Virus record (IMG/VR): IMGVR_UViG_3300034073_001700
Location: 1 to 64,000 of that record
Source of the DNA: a virus
DNA: 64,000 nucleotides
Reading direction: 5' to 3' (one strand)
The position numbers were made by a program, and so were the translations under genes. Below, one piece after another: positions 25,986-34,574 of the stretch (position 1 is its first letter; each line of letters opens with the position of its first letter). A model generated the notes under the pieces. It was not told where the DNA came from. It did no database searches and worked only from the letters and a program-made list of their open reading frames with translations.

Positions 25986-27023
25986 TTACAATTTTAATTT
26001 TGACTCACTCCATTCTCTCCACCACATCTTTCTGCCCAAGTCTAGCGGGTAGTTATTCCAAGAATACGGATGTCCTTCGGCTTTTGGCGGGTTATCAAAA
26101 AAGTCCCAAGTTTCTATGCCCTTTTCATGTCTAATTCTATGAATATAGGCGGTATATGTACTTCCAGATGTTCCAACAAAATTAATTGAATCATGTAAAA
26201 CTAAATTACATATGAGCCCAAATACCACTTCGTCCTGAAAAGGCAAAGATCTAAAATCTTCTGTAAAATTATTAACAATATATTCATCTAGTAATATAAA
26301 TCTATTTTTATTTTTTTCTATCATTTCGTGTCCTGGCTCACAAGTAGAAACAACTATCTTGTGTCCATTATTTTCATAACTATCTAACCATGACTCAAAC
26401 ATATCTTGTGTTGTATTAAACATATTAACATGATCTGATAATCTTAAATGCATTCCCTGAAATGTTCCCAAGGAATTAGATATTTTTTTGGCTAGATCAA
26501 CGTATTCTTTTTTAAATTTTACTGAAGATAATGACATATCTAAACTTTGACTTCTATTATAAAAAAATCTTGAGTACCAACCTAATGTTCTTTTAAGATG
26601 AACATTTTTATCTAATGGTAGTCTTTCTCTTCCTTCTGCAAACAGCAGTTCATCTTCTGTTATTTCTTTTTCTTTACTATAATAATATCTTGACATAAGT
26701 TCATCAGCAAGAAAGTCTTGTTGCCTAAAAAAATCTATCTTCTGATCTATAAATGTTATATTTTGATTAAACTCTACAAGGTCAAGTAGGTGAGGAAATT
26801 GTTCCTTATTTGTAAAATCTTTTCTTTGTGGATTGTACCAAAGGCTTGGGGTAAATATTGGAACCTGCTTAAAATCGTAAAGTTTATCCCCCGAATTACT
26901 TACATAATGAACTATTACATCTTTTTTAGTTTCATGAGCAAGACCTACCGCAAGTTCAAGGCTCATTACTTGATTAATCATTCCAGTGGGGTTATATAAC
27001 TGAAAAAATATTTTATTTGACAT
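25986..27023 (-). CDS. Fucosyltransferase-like glycosyltransferase (2)
   Basis: 345 residues. GMHLRLSDHVNMFN is in the place of the H-x-R-x-D donor motif of O-fucosyltransferase-like GT-B enzymes, followed by KIVVSTCEPGHEMI and INFVGTSGSTYTAYIHRIRHEKG, the late Ser/Thr-rich donor-binding turn. N-terminal MSNKIFFQLYNPTGMINQVMSLELAVGLA also fits (GGLGNQ-like region). The start overlaps the end of the epimerase gene by 11 nt. Donor is probably a GDP-sugar; acceptor not known. Confidence 0.65.
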   Translation of the reverse strand: MSNKIFFQLYNPTGMINQVMSLELAVGLAHETKKDVIVHYVSNSGDKLYDFKQVPIFTPSLWYNPQRKDFTNKEQFPHLLDLVEFNQNITFIDQKIDFFRQQDFLADELMSRYYYSKEKEITEDELLFAEGRERLPLDKNVHLKRTLGWYSRFFYNRSQSLDMSLSSVKFKKEYVDLAKKISNSLGTFQGMHLRLSDHVNMFNTTQDMFESWLDSYENNGHKIVVSTCEPGHEMIEKNKNRFILLDEYIVNNFTEDFRSLPFQDEVVFGLICNLVLHDSINFVGTSGSTYTAYIHRIRHEKGIETWDFFDNPPKAEGHPYSWNNYPLDLGRKMWWREWSESKLKL

Positions 27024-27981
27024 TTTTAATTTGATCGCTTATCCAGTTATAAGTTTGTGTCAAACCATATTCTAAATCTTCACTTGGCCTGTAACCTAAA
27101 ACTTTTGTAATTAACTCATTATGAGATGTTCTTGCATGAACACCAAGTGGGCCAGGGATATGCTTTTTATTTAATTTCTTTCCTGCTATACTACAAACAA
27201 TATCTACTAATTCATTTATAGAGACATTTCTCTCCGAACCTATATTTATTGGCTCAAAGTAATTTTGCTCTCTATAAAAATCTATGGTAGCCTTTACTGC
27301 TTCATCTATATATAAAAATGATCTATGCTGTTCTCCACTACCCCAAATTTCTATTTCATCAGTTGCTTTTGCTACCTTGCGACAAATGGCTGCTGGAGCC
27401 TTTTCTTTGCCTCCGTCCCAAGTTCCATATGGTCCATAAACATTGTGGTAGCGGGCTATTTTGTTTTTCATTCCATAATTACGATTGTATGCAAGATAAA
27501 GTCTTTCACTAAATAATTTTTCCCATCCATATTCTGTATCTGGTTCTGCTGGGTAAACAGTATCCTCACGAGTATTTATTGATCCTGGGTCCATTTGATT
27601 ATACTCTGGATAAACGCAAGCGGTAGAAGAAAAGAATACTGACTTAATACCAATTTTTTCTGCTTGCTTTAAAACATTTACATTTATTAAAATTGAATTT
27701 CCCATAACCTCTGCATCATTATCTCCAGAGTTTATATATCCAGCACCCCCCATATCTGCTGCTAATTGATAAACTTCATCAAATCTTTTATCTAAAACAT
27801 TTTCAACAACTTCTTTAATTCTTAAGTCTCCAATAACAAAATCATCTGCGTAGGTATCCCAATGTTCTGGATACTTTAAATCTACACCACGAACCCAAAA
27901 TCCTTGTTCTTTTAGTTTTTTAACAAGATGGCTTCCAATAAACCCACCTGCTCCAAGTACTAATGCTGTTTTTGATTCCAT
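27013..27981 (-). CDS. GDP-mannose 3,5-epimerase
   Basis: Converts GDP-D-mannose to GDP-L-galactose and GDP-L-gulose (EC 5.1.3.18); 322 residues, extended SDR. Visible: NAD-binding GAGGFIG (residues 10-16), AADMGGAGYI, catalytic C122 in SSTACVYPE, Y151-x3-K155, and K194 in GGKEKAPAA. C122, Y151, K155 and K194 all lie 23 residues before C145, Y174, K178 and K217 of the plant enzyme, so numbering is collinear. Also conserved: HNVYGPYGTWDGG and HIPGPLGV. Active enzyme is expected. It feeds the two transferase-like genes beside it. Confidence 0.92.
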   Translation of the reverse strand: MESKTALVLGAGGFIGSHLVKKLKEQGFWVRGVDLKYPEHWDTYADDFVIGDLRIKEVVENVLDKRFDEVYQLAADMGGAGYINSGDNDAEVMGNSILINVNVLKQAEKIGIKSVFFSSTACVYPEYNQMDPGSINTREDTVYPAEPDTEYGWEKLFSERLYLAYNRNYGMKNKIARYHNVYGPYGTWDGGKEKAPAAICRKVAKATDEIEIWGSGEQHRSFLYIDEAVKATIDFYREQNYFEPINIGSERNVSINELVDIVCSIAGKKLNKKHIPGPLGVHARTSHNELITKVLGYRPSEDLEYGLTQTYNWISDQIKNVK

Positions 27982-28526
27982 TCTTCCTCCGTTATATTAC
28001 CACGAATTACATCTAAATAATCTTTACCTTTTGCAATATACCAATGATCTGGTTCAACAAAATGAAAAAATATCATTGCAACATGACTAGAATCTGGGTT
28101 TGGGAATTCTTCTCTCCAATGTAATTGATCATTTCCATAATATGCCAATGCTTGATTTTCTTGTAGTCGATATGGCTTATCAATAACATATAGATCCCAA
28201 GGCTCTGTTTGATATACACAATAGTCAATTGTATATGTGCATGCATTATCGTCTTTGTGAGCATGCAACGAAGCCCCTGGTCCTTCATAATGTGCAAACA
28301 ATGAGTATGATGGTAATAAAGTCTCACTGTTAAAGTGTTTTCTTGCAATAGGAAGTAACTTTTCTGTGTATTGATCTATTACACTGTCTGTAAAACAATA
28401 TCTTCCAAAGGATCCAGAGTAATTTGCTTCAAGTTTGGGCTGTGCAAACAAATGGTGTTTAAGATAAAGATAATCTTCATGCAAAAACACATGTTGCATT
28501 ATTTCTGGATCTTTTAAACTAGTCAT
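27960..28526 (-). CDS. Divergent Fe(II)/2OG oxygenase-like protein
   Basis: 188 residues. Candidate iron ligands are H-K-D in SLHAHKDDNACT and H in NDQLHWREEFP; core strands TIDYCVYQTEPWDLYV and ALAYYGN. The layout matches the plus-strand product at 56569 (PVHYDHDSSD, then THWRPH). No clear Arg/Lys for 2OG follows the last His, so activity is uncertain. The start ATG overlaps the stop of the next oxygenase (AGATGA); a TTG three codons earlier is rejected. Confidence 0.65.
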   Translation of the reverse strand: MTSLKDPEIMQHVFLHEDYLYLKHHLFAQPKLEANYSGSFGRYCFTDSVIDQYTEKLLPIARKHFNSETLLPSYSLFAHYEGPGASLHAHKDDNACTYTIDYCVYQTEPWDLYVIDKPYRLQENQALAYYGNDQLHWREEFPNPDSSHVAMIFFHFVEPDHWYIAKGKDYLDVIRGNITEEEWNQKQH

Positions 28527-29125
28527 CTTAGCCAACTCACCACGGCATATCTAGTACCGTTAGTAACTGGAACCACAGAATGATTATAAACAAAAGTAGA
28601 TGGAAAAATCAATAATTCATTTTTTTCTGGTTTATGATTTAAATTAAATCTAGGAAATAAAATCTCTCCACCTTCATAATCATCATTCATATAAAAAGTA
28701 GTAGATATTCTTCTATGGTGATCTTTATGGTCATCAATGTGATTGGTAAATTTTTGACCAATTCCATATTTTAAAATACCATACTGGTCATGCCAATTTG
28801 TTTCGCACTGAAACATTGCTTTATAGTCTTTTTCTCTTGGATCAAATGCTTCAAAAAAAATACTTGATAATGTTTTATAAAATGCATCACGCATACCCAT
28901 AAAATCACTTACGGTTTCTCCAACATATGGAACGCCAAATGTTTGTGTGTCTCTCGATTTAGTATCTACAGTAACTTTATCATAAGTTTGAACTTGTGAC
29001 TGTTGCCATTCTGTATTTATAGTTTTCATACCCTCTTCTATTTCAAAAATAAGAGTATCTATAGTATTGGAATCTAAAACATTTTTATATGAAACAATTC
29101 CTGGAGCCAATTCAACTTTTTCCAT
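28523..29125 (-). CDS. Fe(II)/2OG oxygenase (copy G)
   Basis: 200 residues, prolyl-hydroxylase-like. H129-I-D131 in FTNHIDDHKDHH, core strand STTFYMNDDYEGGEILFP, turn PEKNELLIFPS and distal H in YNHSVVPVTNGTRYAVVSWL with Arg ten residues later. It sits in the glycan cassette rather than in the 9-15 kb oxygenase block. Translationally coupled to the next gene. Confidence 0.87.
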   Translation of the reverse strand: MEKVELAPGIVSYKNVLDSNTIDTLIFEIEEGMKTINTEWQQSQVQTYDKVTVDTKSRDTQTFGVPYVGETVSDFMGMRDAFYKTLSSIFFEAFDPREKDYKAMFQCETNWHDQYGILKYGIGQKFTNHIDDHKDHHRRISTTFYMNDDYEGGEILFPRFNLNHKPEKNELLIFPSTFVYNHSVVPVTNGTRYAVVSWLR

Positions 29126-29126
29126 A

Positions 29127-29366
29127 CTACCATTTCCCTAACGGACATGTTGCTTTTTCTAATTTAGTTTTTCCGTACATAAAACAACCACACTGTTTGC
29201 ATTGTTTTGTTAGTTTGAATAATTCTGGACATCCTAAACAAATATTAAATCTTTCTTTAGCCTTTTCTTCGGAAGCCCATTCTGTATTAGGATTTACTAA
29301 ATCCCATGGCCTAGTTTCGCCTAGTTTTTCTTTATATTGTTGCCAAGCAGATTTTTCTTCTGACAT
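29127..29366 (-). CDS. DUF6171-like zinc-ribbon protein (copy 1)
   Basis: 79 residues. The C-terminal half has C-x2-C, then QCKQCGCFM and ATCPLGKW: a Cys pattern shared with the product at 36314 (CNTC, KCKKCGCFM, AKCPIGKW). That is a small zinc-ribbon often placed beside glycosylation or virion genes; the DUF number is from memory. Likely metal-binding, partner unknown. Confidence 0.75.
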   Translation of the reverse strand: MSEEKSAWQQYKEKLGETRPWDLVNPNTEWASEEKAKERFNICLGCPELFKLTKQCKQCGCFMYGKTKLEKATCPLGKW

Positions 29367-29368
29367 TA

Positions 29369-29575
29369 TTACTCCTGTGGAGGAGTAAAATTAGTACCGT
29401 CCCAGTTCCAACCATGCGTAATGTCAGAATTAGAATCAACTTCAACTATCTTTGGATCTGAGGAAAGTCCAGAAACAAGTCTAATGCCATTAGGATTGAT
29501 TTCTGGATTATCTTCAACCTCTATCATTCCAAATACATCATTGTCAACAATTAAAGCATATTTATGTTTTGTCAT
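29369..29575 (-). CDS. Small tail-associated protein
   Basis: 68 residues: KYALIVDNDVFGMIEVED then THGWNWDGTNFTPPQE. The ending shares the WDGTxF motif with the 15459 product, a feature of small fibre-linked proteins in marine and freshwater phages. It sits directly downstream of the 729-residue Pro-rich protein gene. Function otherwise unknown. Confidence 0.65.
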   Translation of the reverse strand: MTKHKYALIVDNDVFGMIEVEDNPEINPNGIRLVSGLSSDPKIVEVDSNSDITHGWNWDGTNFTPPQE

Positions 29576-29610
29576 TTTTGAATCTCCTTATTATTACAGT
29601 ATATCATAAA

Positions 29611-31800
29611 CTATGTAAGACACATACTTCCTGTCCATGAGCCTCCGCTTGCATAGCATTCCCAACATGTACAGTTTCCTCCGCATCCAAAGTCAAAACA
29701 GTCAATAACTGGTGCTGCTACTGGTGTTGGGGCAGCAGGGCTAGGTGCTGCAGGGCTAGGCGCTACTGGTGTAGGCGCAACTGGAGTAGGTGCTACTGGA
29801 GTAGGTGCTACTGGAGTAGGTGCTACTGGTGTAGGCGCTACTGGACTTGGTGCTGCTGCTGGAGAAGGTGTAAAGAATGGGAAGTATGGGAATGATGGTG
29901 GGAAGAATGGTGGTGCTACAGGGCTAGGTGCTACAGGTGAAGGAGCGACTGGGCTTGGTGCTACTGGGCTTGGTGCTACTGGTGCAGGCGCTGGTTCGTA
30001 GCAACTTGTCCATGTACTGGAAAGTATTGAACCAGTATAGTCTGGTTGATCATAGCAAACTGTATAATTTGCGAAGCCAGAAGAGCATGAGAATGTGCCA
30101 TCTTCTTGAACTTCATTTCTGCAATAACTTTGAACTGGTGCAGGTGCAGGGGCAGGGGCAGGTGCTGGGGTTGGTGCTGGGGTTGGTGTTGGAGCAACTG
30201 CTACAGGAGTGGGTGCTACAGGAGTAGGTGCTACAGGAGTAGGTGCTGCTGGTGCAGGTGCTGGAGTTGGAGTGCTTCCACAATTCTGTGGTGTTGTGTA
30301 AACTCCGCCCTGTAAAGTATTTCCTGGTTCATCATTTTGACAAGCAGTCGTTAGTCCTGTTACTGCTGCTGATTCACTAGAGTATGAACCACTTACTGCT
30401 GTTCCATTAACACAACAAGCATAATAAGTTGTTAATCCTACTGGTGCAGGAGAAGCAGGTGCAGGAACAGGTGCTGCTGGTGCTGGTACAGGTATTGGTG
30501 CTTCACAGGTTATTGAAGGAACAGTTCCAGTACCACTTTGAGTATTGGTTAGAGTTGTTCCACATTGTGCGTCTAAGTCTAAGAATGCTAATTGTTCTGT
30601 TTCTCCAGCGCCAGTTAATTGAACGCCATCACAGCATCCTGTATACCACCATCCCTCTGACTGTACTGGTGCTGGTGCTGGTGCAGGCGCTGGTGCTGGC
30701 GCAGGCGCAGGAGTAGGAATAGGAGTAGGTGCTGGGGTTGGTGACCCAGAACACGTTAATGTTGGAATAGTACCATCAACTCCGCTTTGTTGATCTGTAA
30801 CAGTTCCAGAACACTGACTATTCATTAAGTTAAATGCTGTTGTAAAGTCAACTGTGCTTGTTCCAGTTACTTGTGATCCAGTGTCACTGCAGCAACCAGT
30901 GTACCAATATGTTGTAGAGGGTGAGGTTGGTACTGGGGTAATAACTGGTGCTGGTGTTGGCGTGGGTGCTGGTGCTGGTGCAGGTGTTGGTGTTGGAGTA
31001 GGGGTTGGAGTAGGGGTTGGGACTGGGACAGGTGTTGTAACTGGTGCAGGCGCTACAGGAGCAGGCGCTACAGGAGCAGGTGCTACTGGGGCTGGTGCAA
31101 TAGGTGCTGGCGCAGGTGTGGGAGCAGGTGTAGGTGCAGGAGCAGGAGTTGGTGCAGGTGCAGGTGCTGGAGCAATACCTTCATTTATATCTCCATAAAC
31201 AACCCATGTATTTGTATCAATTTTTAATACTGTTACTTTTCCATACTGCTCATCTATTTTTGCAGAAGTGCCTTTTGAATTAACCGTAACTCCATCTTCT
31301 CCAGAAATTGTTACATCTCCAGATCCAAGTCTTACTATCTCTACCTTATATCCATTATCAATTGCTTCCAAAGAATTTAGTGGTATTGTAATTATTGTTT
31401 CTGATGTGTTATCTACGGTTATTACTTTACCTGCATCGGATGCAGTGATTGTATAGTCAGATAACTTTGCCTGTATTAAAGAATATCCATTTATGTACTT
31501 CCATTTAGTCCCATCATAATATTGGACTTGATTTATTACTGTACCGCCACCAGATTGTTGCCTAACAAAACAAACTGCACCGTTAGACGGGGAAGGTAAT
31601 GCTAAATCACGTTCTTCTGGTGTTTGAAAATTATTTATTCCAGCCCTAGACTTTAAGACCTCTTCAAATGTGACTGGTGATGAAAATGTTTGGCTTGCTG
31701 TCCAGGTGTAAGAAGCATTTGTATTAATAGCACCACTAATTGCATACCAAGTACCGTCTTTATAAACATATGCGACTTTTCCATCTGTATTAATTGCCAT
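29611..31800 (-). CDS. Proline-rich virion protein with disulfide modules
   Basis: 729 residues. Residues ~1-205 include a domain (VKVEIVRLGSGDVTISGEDG-like, ending WVVYGDI) shared with the end of the 757-residue fibre. The rest alternates long (AP/TP/VP)n linkers with small Cys modules: YWYTGCC, WWYTGCC and YYACC each begin a ~45-residue unit with four cysteines, and a fourth unit starts SYCRNEV. Near the C-terminus lies a short FFPPSFPYFPFF stretch, like the FFP repeat protein, then (PVAPT)n and a Cys-rich end (CFDFGCGGNCTCWECY). Looks like an extended surface appendage. Hydroxylation of its prolines is a hypothesis. Confidence 0.8.
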   Translation of the reverse strand: MAINTDGKVAYVYKDGTWYAISGAINTNASYTWTASQTFSSPVTFEEVLKSRAGINNFQTPEERDLALPSPSNGAVCFVRQQSGGGTVINQVQYYDGTKWKYINGYSLIQAKLSDYTITASDAGKVITVDNTSETIITIPLNSLEAIDNGYKVEIVRLGSGDVTISGEDGVTVNSKGTSAKIDEQYGKVTVLKIDTNTWVVYGDINEGIAPAPAPAPTPAPAPTPAPTPAPAPIAPAPVAPAPVAPAPVAPAPVTTPVPVPTPTPTPTPTPTPAPAPAPTPTPAPVITPVPTSPSTTYWYTGCCSDTGSQVTGTSTVDFTTAFNLMNSQCSGTVTDQQSGVDGTIPTLTCSGSPTPAPTPIPTPAPAPAPAPAPAPAPVQSEGWWYTGCCDGVQLTGAGETEQLAFLDLDAQCGTTLTNTQSGTGTVPSITCEAPIPVPAPAAPVPAPASPAPVGLTTYYACCVNGTAVSGSYSSESAAVTGLTTACQNDEPGNTLQGGVYTTPQNCGSTPTPAPAPAAPTPVAPTPVAPTPVAVAPTPTPAPTPAPAPAPAPAPVQSYCRNEVQEDGTFSCSSGFANYTVCYDQPDYTGSILSSTWTSCYEPAPAPVAPSPVAPSPVAPSPVAPSPVAPPFFPPSFPYFPFFTPSPAAAPSPVAPTPVAPTPVAPTPVAPTPVAPTPVAPSPAAPSPAAPTPVAAPVIDCFDFGCGGNCTCWECYASGGSWTGSMCLT

Positions 31801-31906
31801 CAGATGTCAACCCCAATGCTCTTAATTCAGACTCTGTTAATCCTAAAGCAACTAATTTTGCTATGGCTCTTTCTTTAAGTATTTGATTAGTGTTATCTTC
31901 AGACAT
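31790..31906 (-). CDS. 38-residue tail microprotein
   Basis: Sequence has the form MSEDNTNQILKERAIAKL then VALGLTESELRALGL, a single helix-turn-helix-like motif found in many small phage tail ORFs. Its ATG overlaps the upstream stop (TAATG) and its stop overlaps the start of the 729-residue gene, so all three are coupled. It is too short for most gene callers. Confidence 0.75.
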   Translation of the reverse strand: MSEDNTNQILKERAIAKLVALGLTESELRALGLTSDGN

Positions 31907-32340
31907 TATTCACCAATCACCCGCCATTCTGAGCCAGACCAAACATACATTTTTAGCGGGGTAGAGTCAGAATCAACCCATAAAGTTCCAGCAGTAAGAT
32001 CAGTAGTTGGAGCACTAGCAGAATATGTGGCAGTTCCATATGTTGGTGCATTTCCAGTTACTGATGTAGAATCAACCCAGATATATCCATTTACAAGGTT
32101 TGTGCCAGTTGGTGCGGTATCTGAATAAATAGAACGAGCAGGATCATCCTCAATAAAATCAACCCTAGTATCTAATGCCTTAAAATGACCAGCAATAGAG
32201 TTTGCAATAACATCTTCTTCTGTTGTTGGGGCAGTTGTAGATCCATAATGATAAGTTCTTAAAGCAGCCTGAATATCAGCAGCGTCCTCATAACCTGGTA
32301 CCTGCGTTTTATAAATTTGTCCAATATCTTCAGAAGCCAC
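31906..32340 (-). CDS. Small tail structural protein
   Basis: 144 residues, GTG start. Contains DIQAALRTYHYGSTTAPTTEEDVIANSI, GHFKALDTRVDFIED, then two repeats of the NGYIWVDSTS / GTLWVDSDS kind and an ending SGSEWRVIGE. Such WVD/W...W motifs are common in phage fibre connector proteins. Tail or baseplate role inferred from operon position. Confidence 0.65.
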   Translation of the reverse strand: MASEDIGQIYKTQVPGYEDAADIQAALRTYHYGSTTAPTTEEDVIANSIAGHFKALDTRVDFIEDDPARSIYSDTAPTGTNLVNGYIWVDSTSVTGNAPTYGTATYSASAPTTDLTAGTLWVDSDSTPLKMYVWSGSEWRVIGE

Positions 32341-32358
32341 CCTTGATCACCACCTGAA

Positions 32359-32943
32359 TTATACCACCCTAATATCAAGGTGTACTGTTCTAGTTCCTGA
32401 TATATTGCTCCAAGATCCTTCATCATATTCTATTGCTTTTAATGTTATCACTAGGTTTATAAATTCTGTCTCTGCATCTGGAACTACCTGAATAGAGTCT
32501 ATAGATGTAGATAAAGGGTTTTGGTTTTCTATGCTATATACAATATTAAAATTTTCTGGCTCTGGTAGTGAACCGATTAGAGATAGTGGCAATATGTCAG
32601 TAACATTTATAGTTTTAATAGCAAAACCATCTACAAAATCTAAAGCATAATTTTTTCTTAACTCATTGGGGAATATCTTAAATACTTTTTGCCATGTTCC
32701 GCCTAAAACTGGAACAGATATAAATTGATAAACTGTTAAATATTCGCTATCTAATGGGTTTAAATTAAAAAATAAATCATATGGCAATGGGGTTCCTTCA
32801 AAAACTTCTGTAGGCTTTCCTATTCCTAAAAATATCTGACTTCCTCTTTGTCCTTTTTGTCCGATATCTAAATCTACTTCTATTGTTGTTGGTGGTCCAA
32901 CAACCAACATATCCTCCGTAGATAATAGAACTTCAGTTGTCAT
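32359..32943 (-). CDS. Tail-associated protein, unknown
   Basis: 194 residues, not recognised. N-terminal VVGPPTTIEVDLDIGQKGQRGSQIF includes a short collagen-like QKGQRG; the rest is beta-rich. The ATG overlaps the stop of the 32940 gene. Part of the leftward tail operon. Confidence 0.6.
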   Translation of the reverse strand: MTTEVLLSTEDMLVVGPPTTIEVDLDIGQKGQRGSQIFLGIGKPTEVFEGTPLPYDLFFNLNPLDSEYLTVYQFISVPVLGGTWQKVFKIFPNELRKNYALDFVDGFAIKTINVTDILPLSLIGSLPEPENFNIVYSIENQNPLSTSIDSIQVVPDAETEFINLVITLKAIEYDEGSWSNISGTRTVHLDIRVV

Positions 32944-33311
32944 GTTGTAATACTCACCTGATCAGTAATTGATATTGTTCCAGTGAGAACTGTATATACA
33001 TAACTATAGGGGCTGGACGCTTTTCTAATTTCTACATCATAAACATATGTTTTACTAGCATCTAAAGAGTTTCCGTCATCTGGTCTAATGGCACATCTAA
33101 TATAGTTTGGAAATGAAGAACTATCAGTGTCAGTTGGAATTATCGCATAACATTCTGCTGTGTAGGCTACACCTCGTGACTCTGCAATTCTAAAAGTAAC
33201 CGTATAGTCAGTTAGGTCCATAGCAGATCCGCCTGCTAATTTAGGGTATACGTTAAATTCGTAAGTGTCACCTTTATAATAATTAATGTTTAACTCGCCT
33301 GGAAATGCCAT
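32940..33311 (-). CDS. Baseplate/upper-fibre-like beta domain protein (paralog 3)
   Basis: 123 residues. NINYYKGDTYEFNVYPK, LTDYTVTFRIAESR, and VYTVLTGTISITDQVS follow the same beta-sandwich plan as the 22443 and 34574 products: a (R/K)GD start, a middle ALxxY strand, a late G-T-I strand then IT. Similarity is weaker than between the other two. Adaptor role is inferred. Confidence 0.62.
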   Translation of the reverse strand: MAFPGELNINYYKGDTYEFNVYPKLAGGSAMDLTDYTVTFRIAESRGVAYTAECYAIIPTDTDSSSFPNYIRCAIRPDDGNSLDASKTYVYDVEIRKASSPYSYVYTVLTGTISITDQVSITT

Positions 33312-33328
33312 GGGTTCCTCCTAGATTA

Positions 33329-34057
33329 TTATACCACGCTGACGTATATAGAATTCATGATTAAGGAGGAGTCGTAATCTGCCCTAATTTGTGGAATTGC
33401 TCCATTAGACCACATATGACTATCTTCAATGAAAAAGTGCTGAGTTACATACATATTGTAGACATACTGATATTTTAAGGTAGCAACATATTGTGAAATT
33501 TCGGTGGTAGATTTAGGGAAAAAAGTTCTAATCCAAACCTCTGTATTGTTATTATGTGTGGTCAGTTCAAAATTATATGTAACAAATACTTGAGACCCTA
33601 TTTTTAAACCATGAAAATTTAGCATTTTTTGGTGCTCGTTCCATAGACTAGTGCATCCTTGTGGTAAATATTTTTCGTTTGTATTTATGCCTTTTGAATC
33701 TACCGAAACATTAACCCATCCATCTTCACCTTGGCTTGCTCCTAATTTTATATCTTTCCTATTTTGATTAAAATATGCCCCCCATCCAGCCTGTTGTCCA
33801 GAAGAAGATAAAGAACTTAAGCCGTCTTTACCAGGTGTACCTCTTTCGCCTTTAGGACCCTGAATGCCGTCCTTTCCTGCAGGCCCTTGAGGTCCAGGTA
33901 CCCCTTGCACTCCTTGAGGTCCCTGTGGACCCATTGGGCCAGGAACGGGTACATAATTAATTAAAACATCAGCATTAGTACTTTGAGTTTCTACAACTTG
34001 TGCAGCATAACTTGATTTTTTACTTGAAGGGAAGTCCATGGATTTAGACATTGCCAT
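33329..34057 (-). CDS. Collagen-like tail fibre (long)
   Basis: 242 residues. Residues ~35-80 are about a dozen Gly-x-y triplets (GPMGPQGPQGVQGVPGPQG and on through GERGTPGKDG), which form a trimeric collagen helix. After it a ~160-residue C-terminal domain with WGAYFNQNRK and a VFVTYNFELTTHNNNTEVW beta region probably forms the tip. The Pro-rich triplets are natural substrates for prolyl 4-hydroxylases. Near 34068, a second collagen-like fibre gene lies just upstream. Confidence 0.82.
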   Translation of the reverse strand: MAMSKSMDFPSSKKSSYAAQVVETQSTNADVLINYVPVPGPMGPQGPQGVQGVPGPQGPAGKDGIQGPKGERGTPGKDGLSSLSSSGQQAGWGAYFNQNRKDIKLGASQGEDGWVNVSVDSKGINTNEKYLPQGCTSLWNEHQKMLNFHGLKIGSQVFVTYNFELTTHNNNTEVWIRTFFPKSTTEISQYVATLKYQYVYNMYVTQHFFIEDSHMWSNGAIPQIRADYDSSLIMNSIYVSVV

Positions 34058-34067
34058 GGTTTATTTT

Positions 34068-34574
34068 TTATTCCTCTGACTCGTAAACAAATGACATGTG
34101 AAATAAGTCAGATGTGGTTAAATTAATTGGAGCGTTGTGAATAAATGGCTCATCTTTTGATGATCCAGAAACATACCATAATGTAGCAGTATTACTTCCT
34201 ACATTTAAATGTCCTTTAATGCTATAGTGATCATTTCCGCTTGTATCATGAATTGATCCACCATAAACATCTGTGTGCCATCTTGATGTAAACGGTAAAG
34301 TAATTGAGTATTGTCCGCTTCCAAAATTTGTAACATTTGTCATGTCTACAGAAATTTGAACAAAAATCATTGTTCCATTTTTAATATAAGAACCAAATGC
34401 TGGTGCTCCTGTATAAGAAAGACCTGTTCCAGACCATGTTGGTACATATAATTCTGGCTCTGATGCTGGACCTGCTGGACCTACTGGGCCAATCTCTCCT
34501 TGTGGACCTTGCGGACCCTGTTCTCCTTGCTGTCCTTCTGCACCTGGCATAGGAACAATCTTAATTACTGCCAT
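34068..34574 (-). CDS. Collagen-like tail fibre (short)
   Basis: 168 residues. Residues ~10-37 are Gly-x-y triplets (GEQGPQGPQGEIGPVGPAG). Residues ~38-168 form a beta-sandwich with VPTWSGTGLSYTGAP, IKNGTMIFVQISVDMTNVT and FHMSFVYESEE. This is the plan of small receptor-binding proteins of actinophage tails. The ATG overlaps the stop of the 34574-34972 gene. Confidence 0.8.
   Translation of the reverse strand: MAVIKIVPMPGAEGQQGEQGPQGPQGEIGPVGPAGPASEPELYVPTWSGTGLSYTGAPAFGSYIKNGTMIFVQISVDMTNVTNFGSGQYSITLPFTSRWHTDVYGGSIHDTSGNDHYSIKGHLNVGSNTATLWYVSGSSKDEPFIHNAPINLTTSDLFHMSFVYESEE

Noticed and set aside
30854-31198. Plus-strand Gly/Ala/Val-rich frame
   Set aside because: Reverse of the AP/TP linkers of the 729-residue gene; low complexity and no ribosome site.
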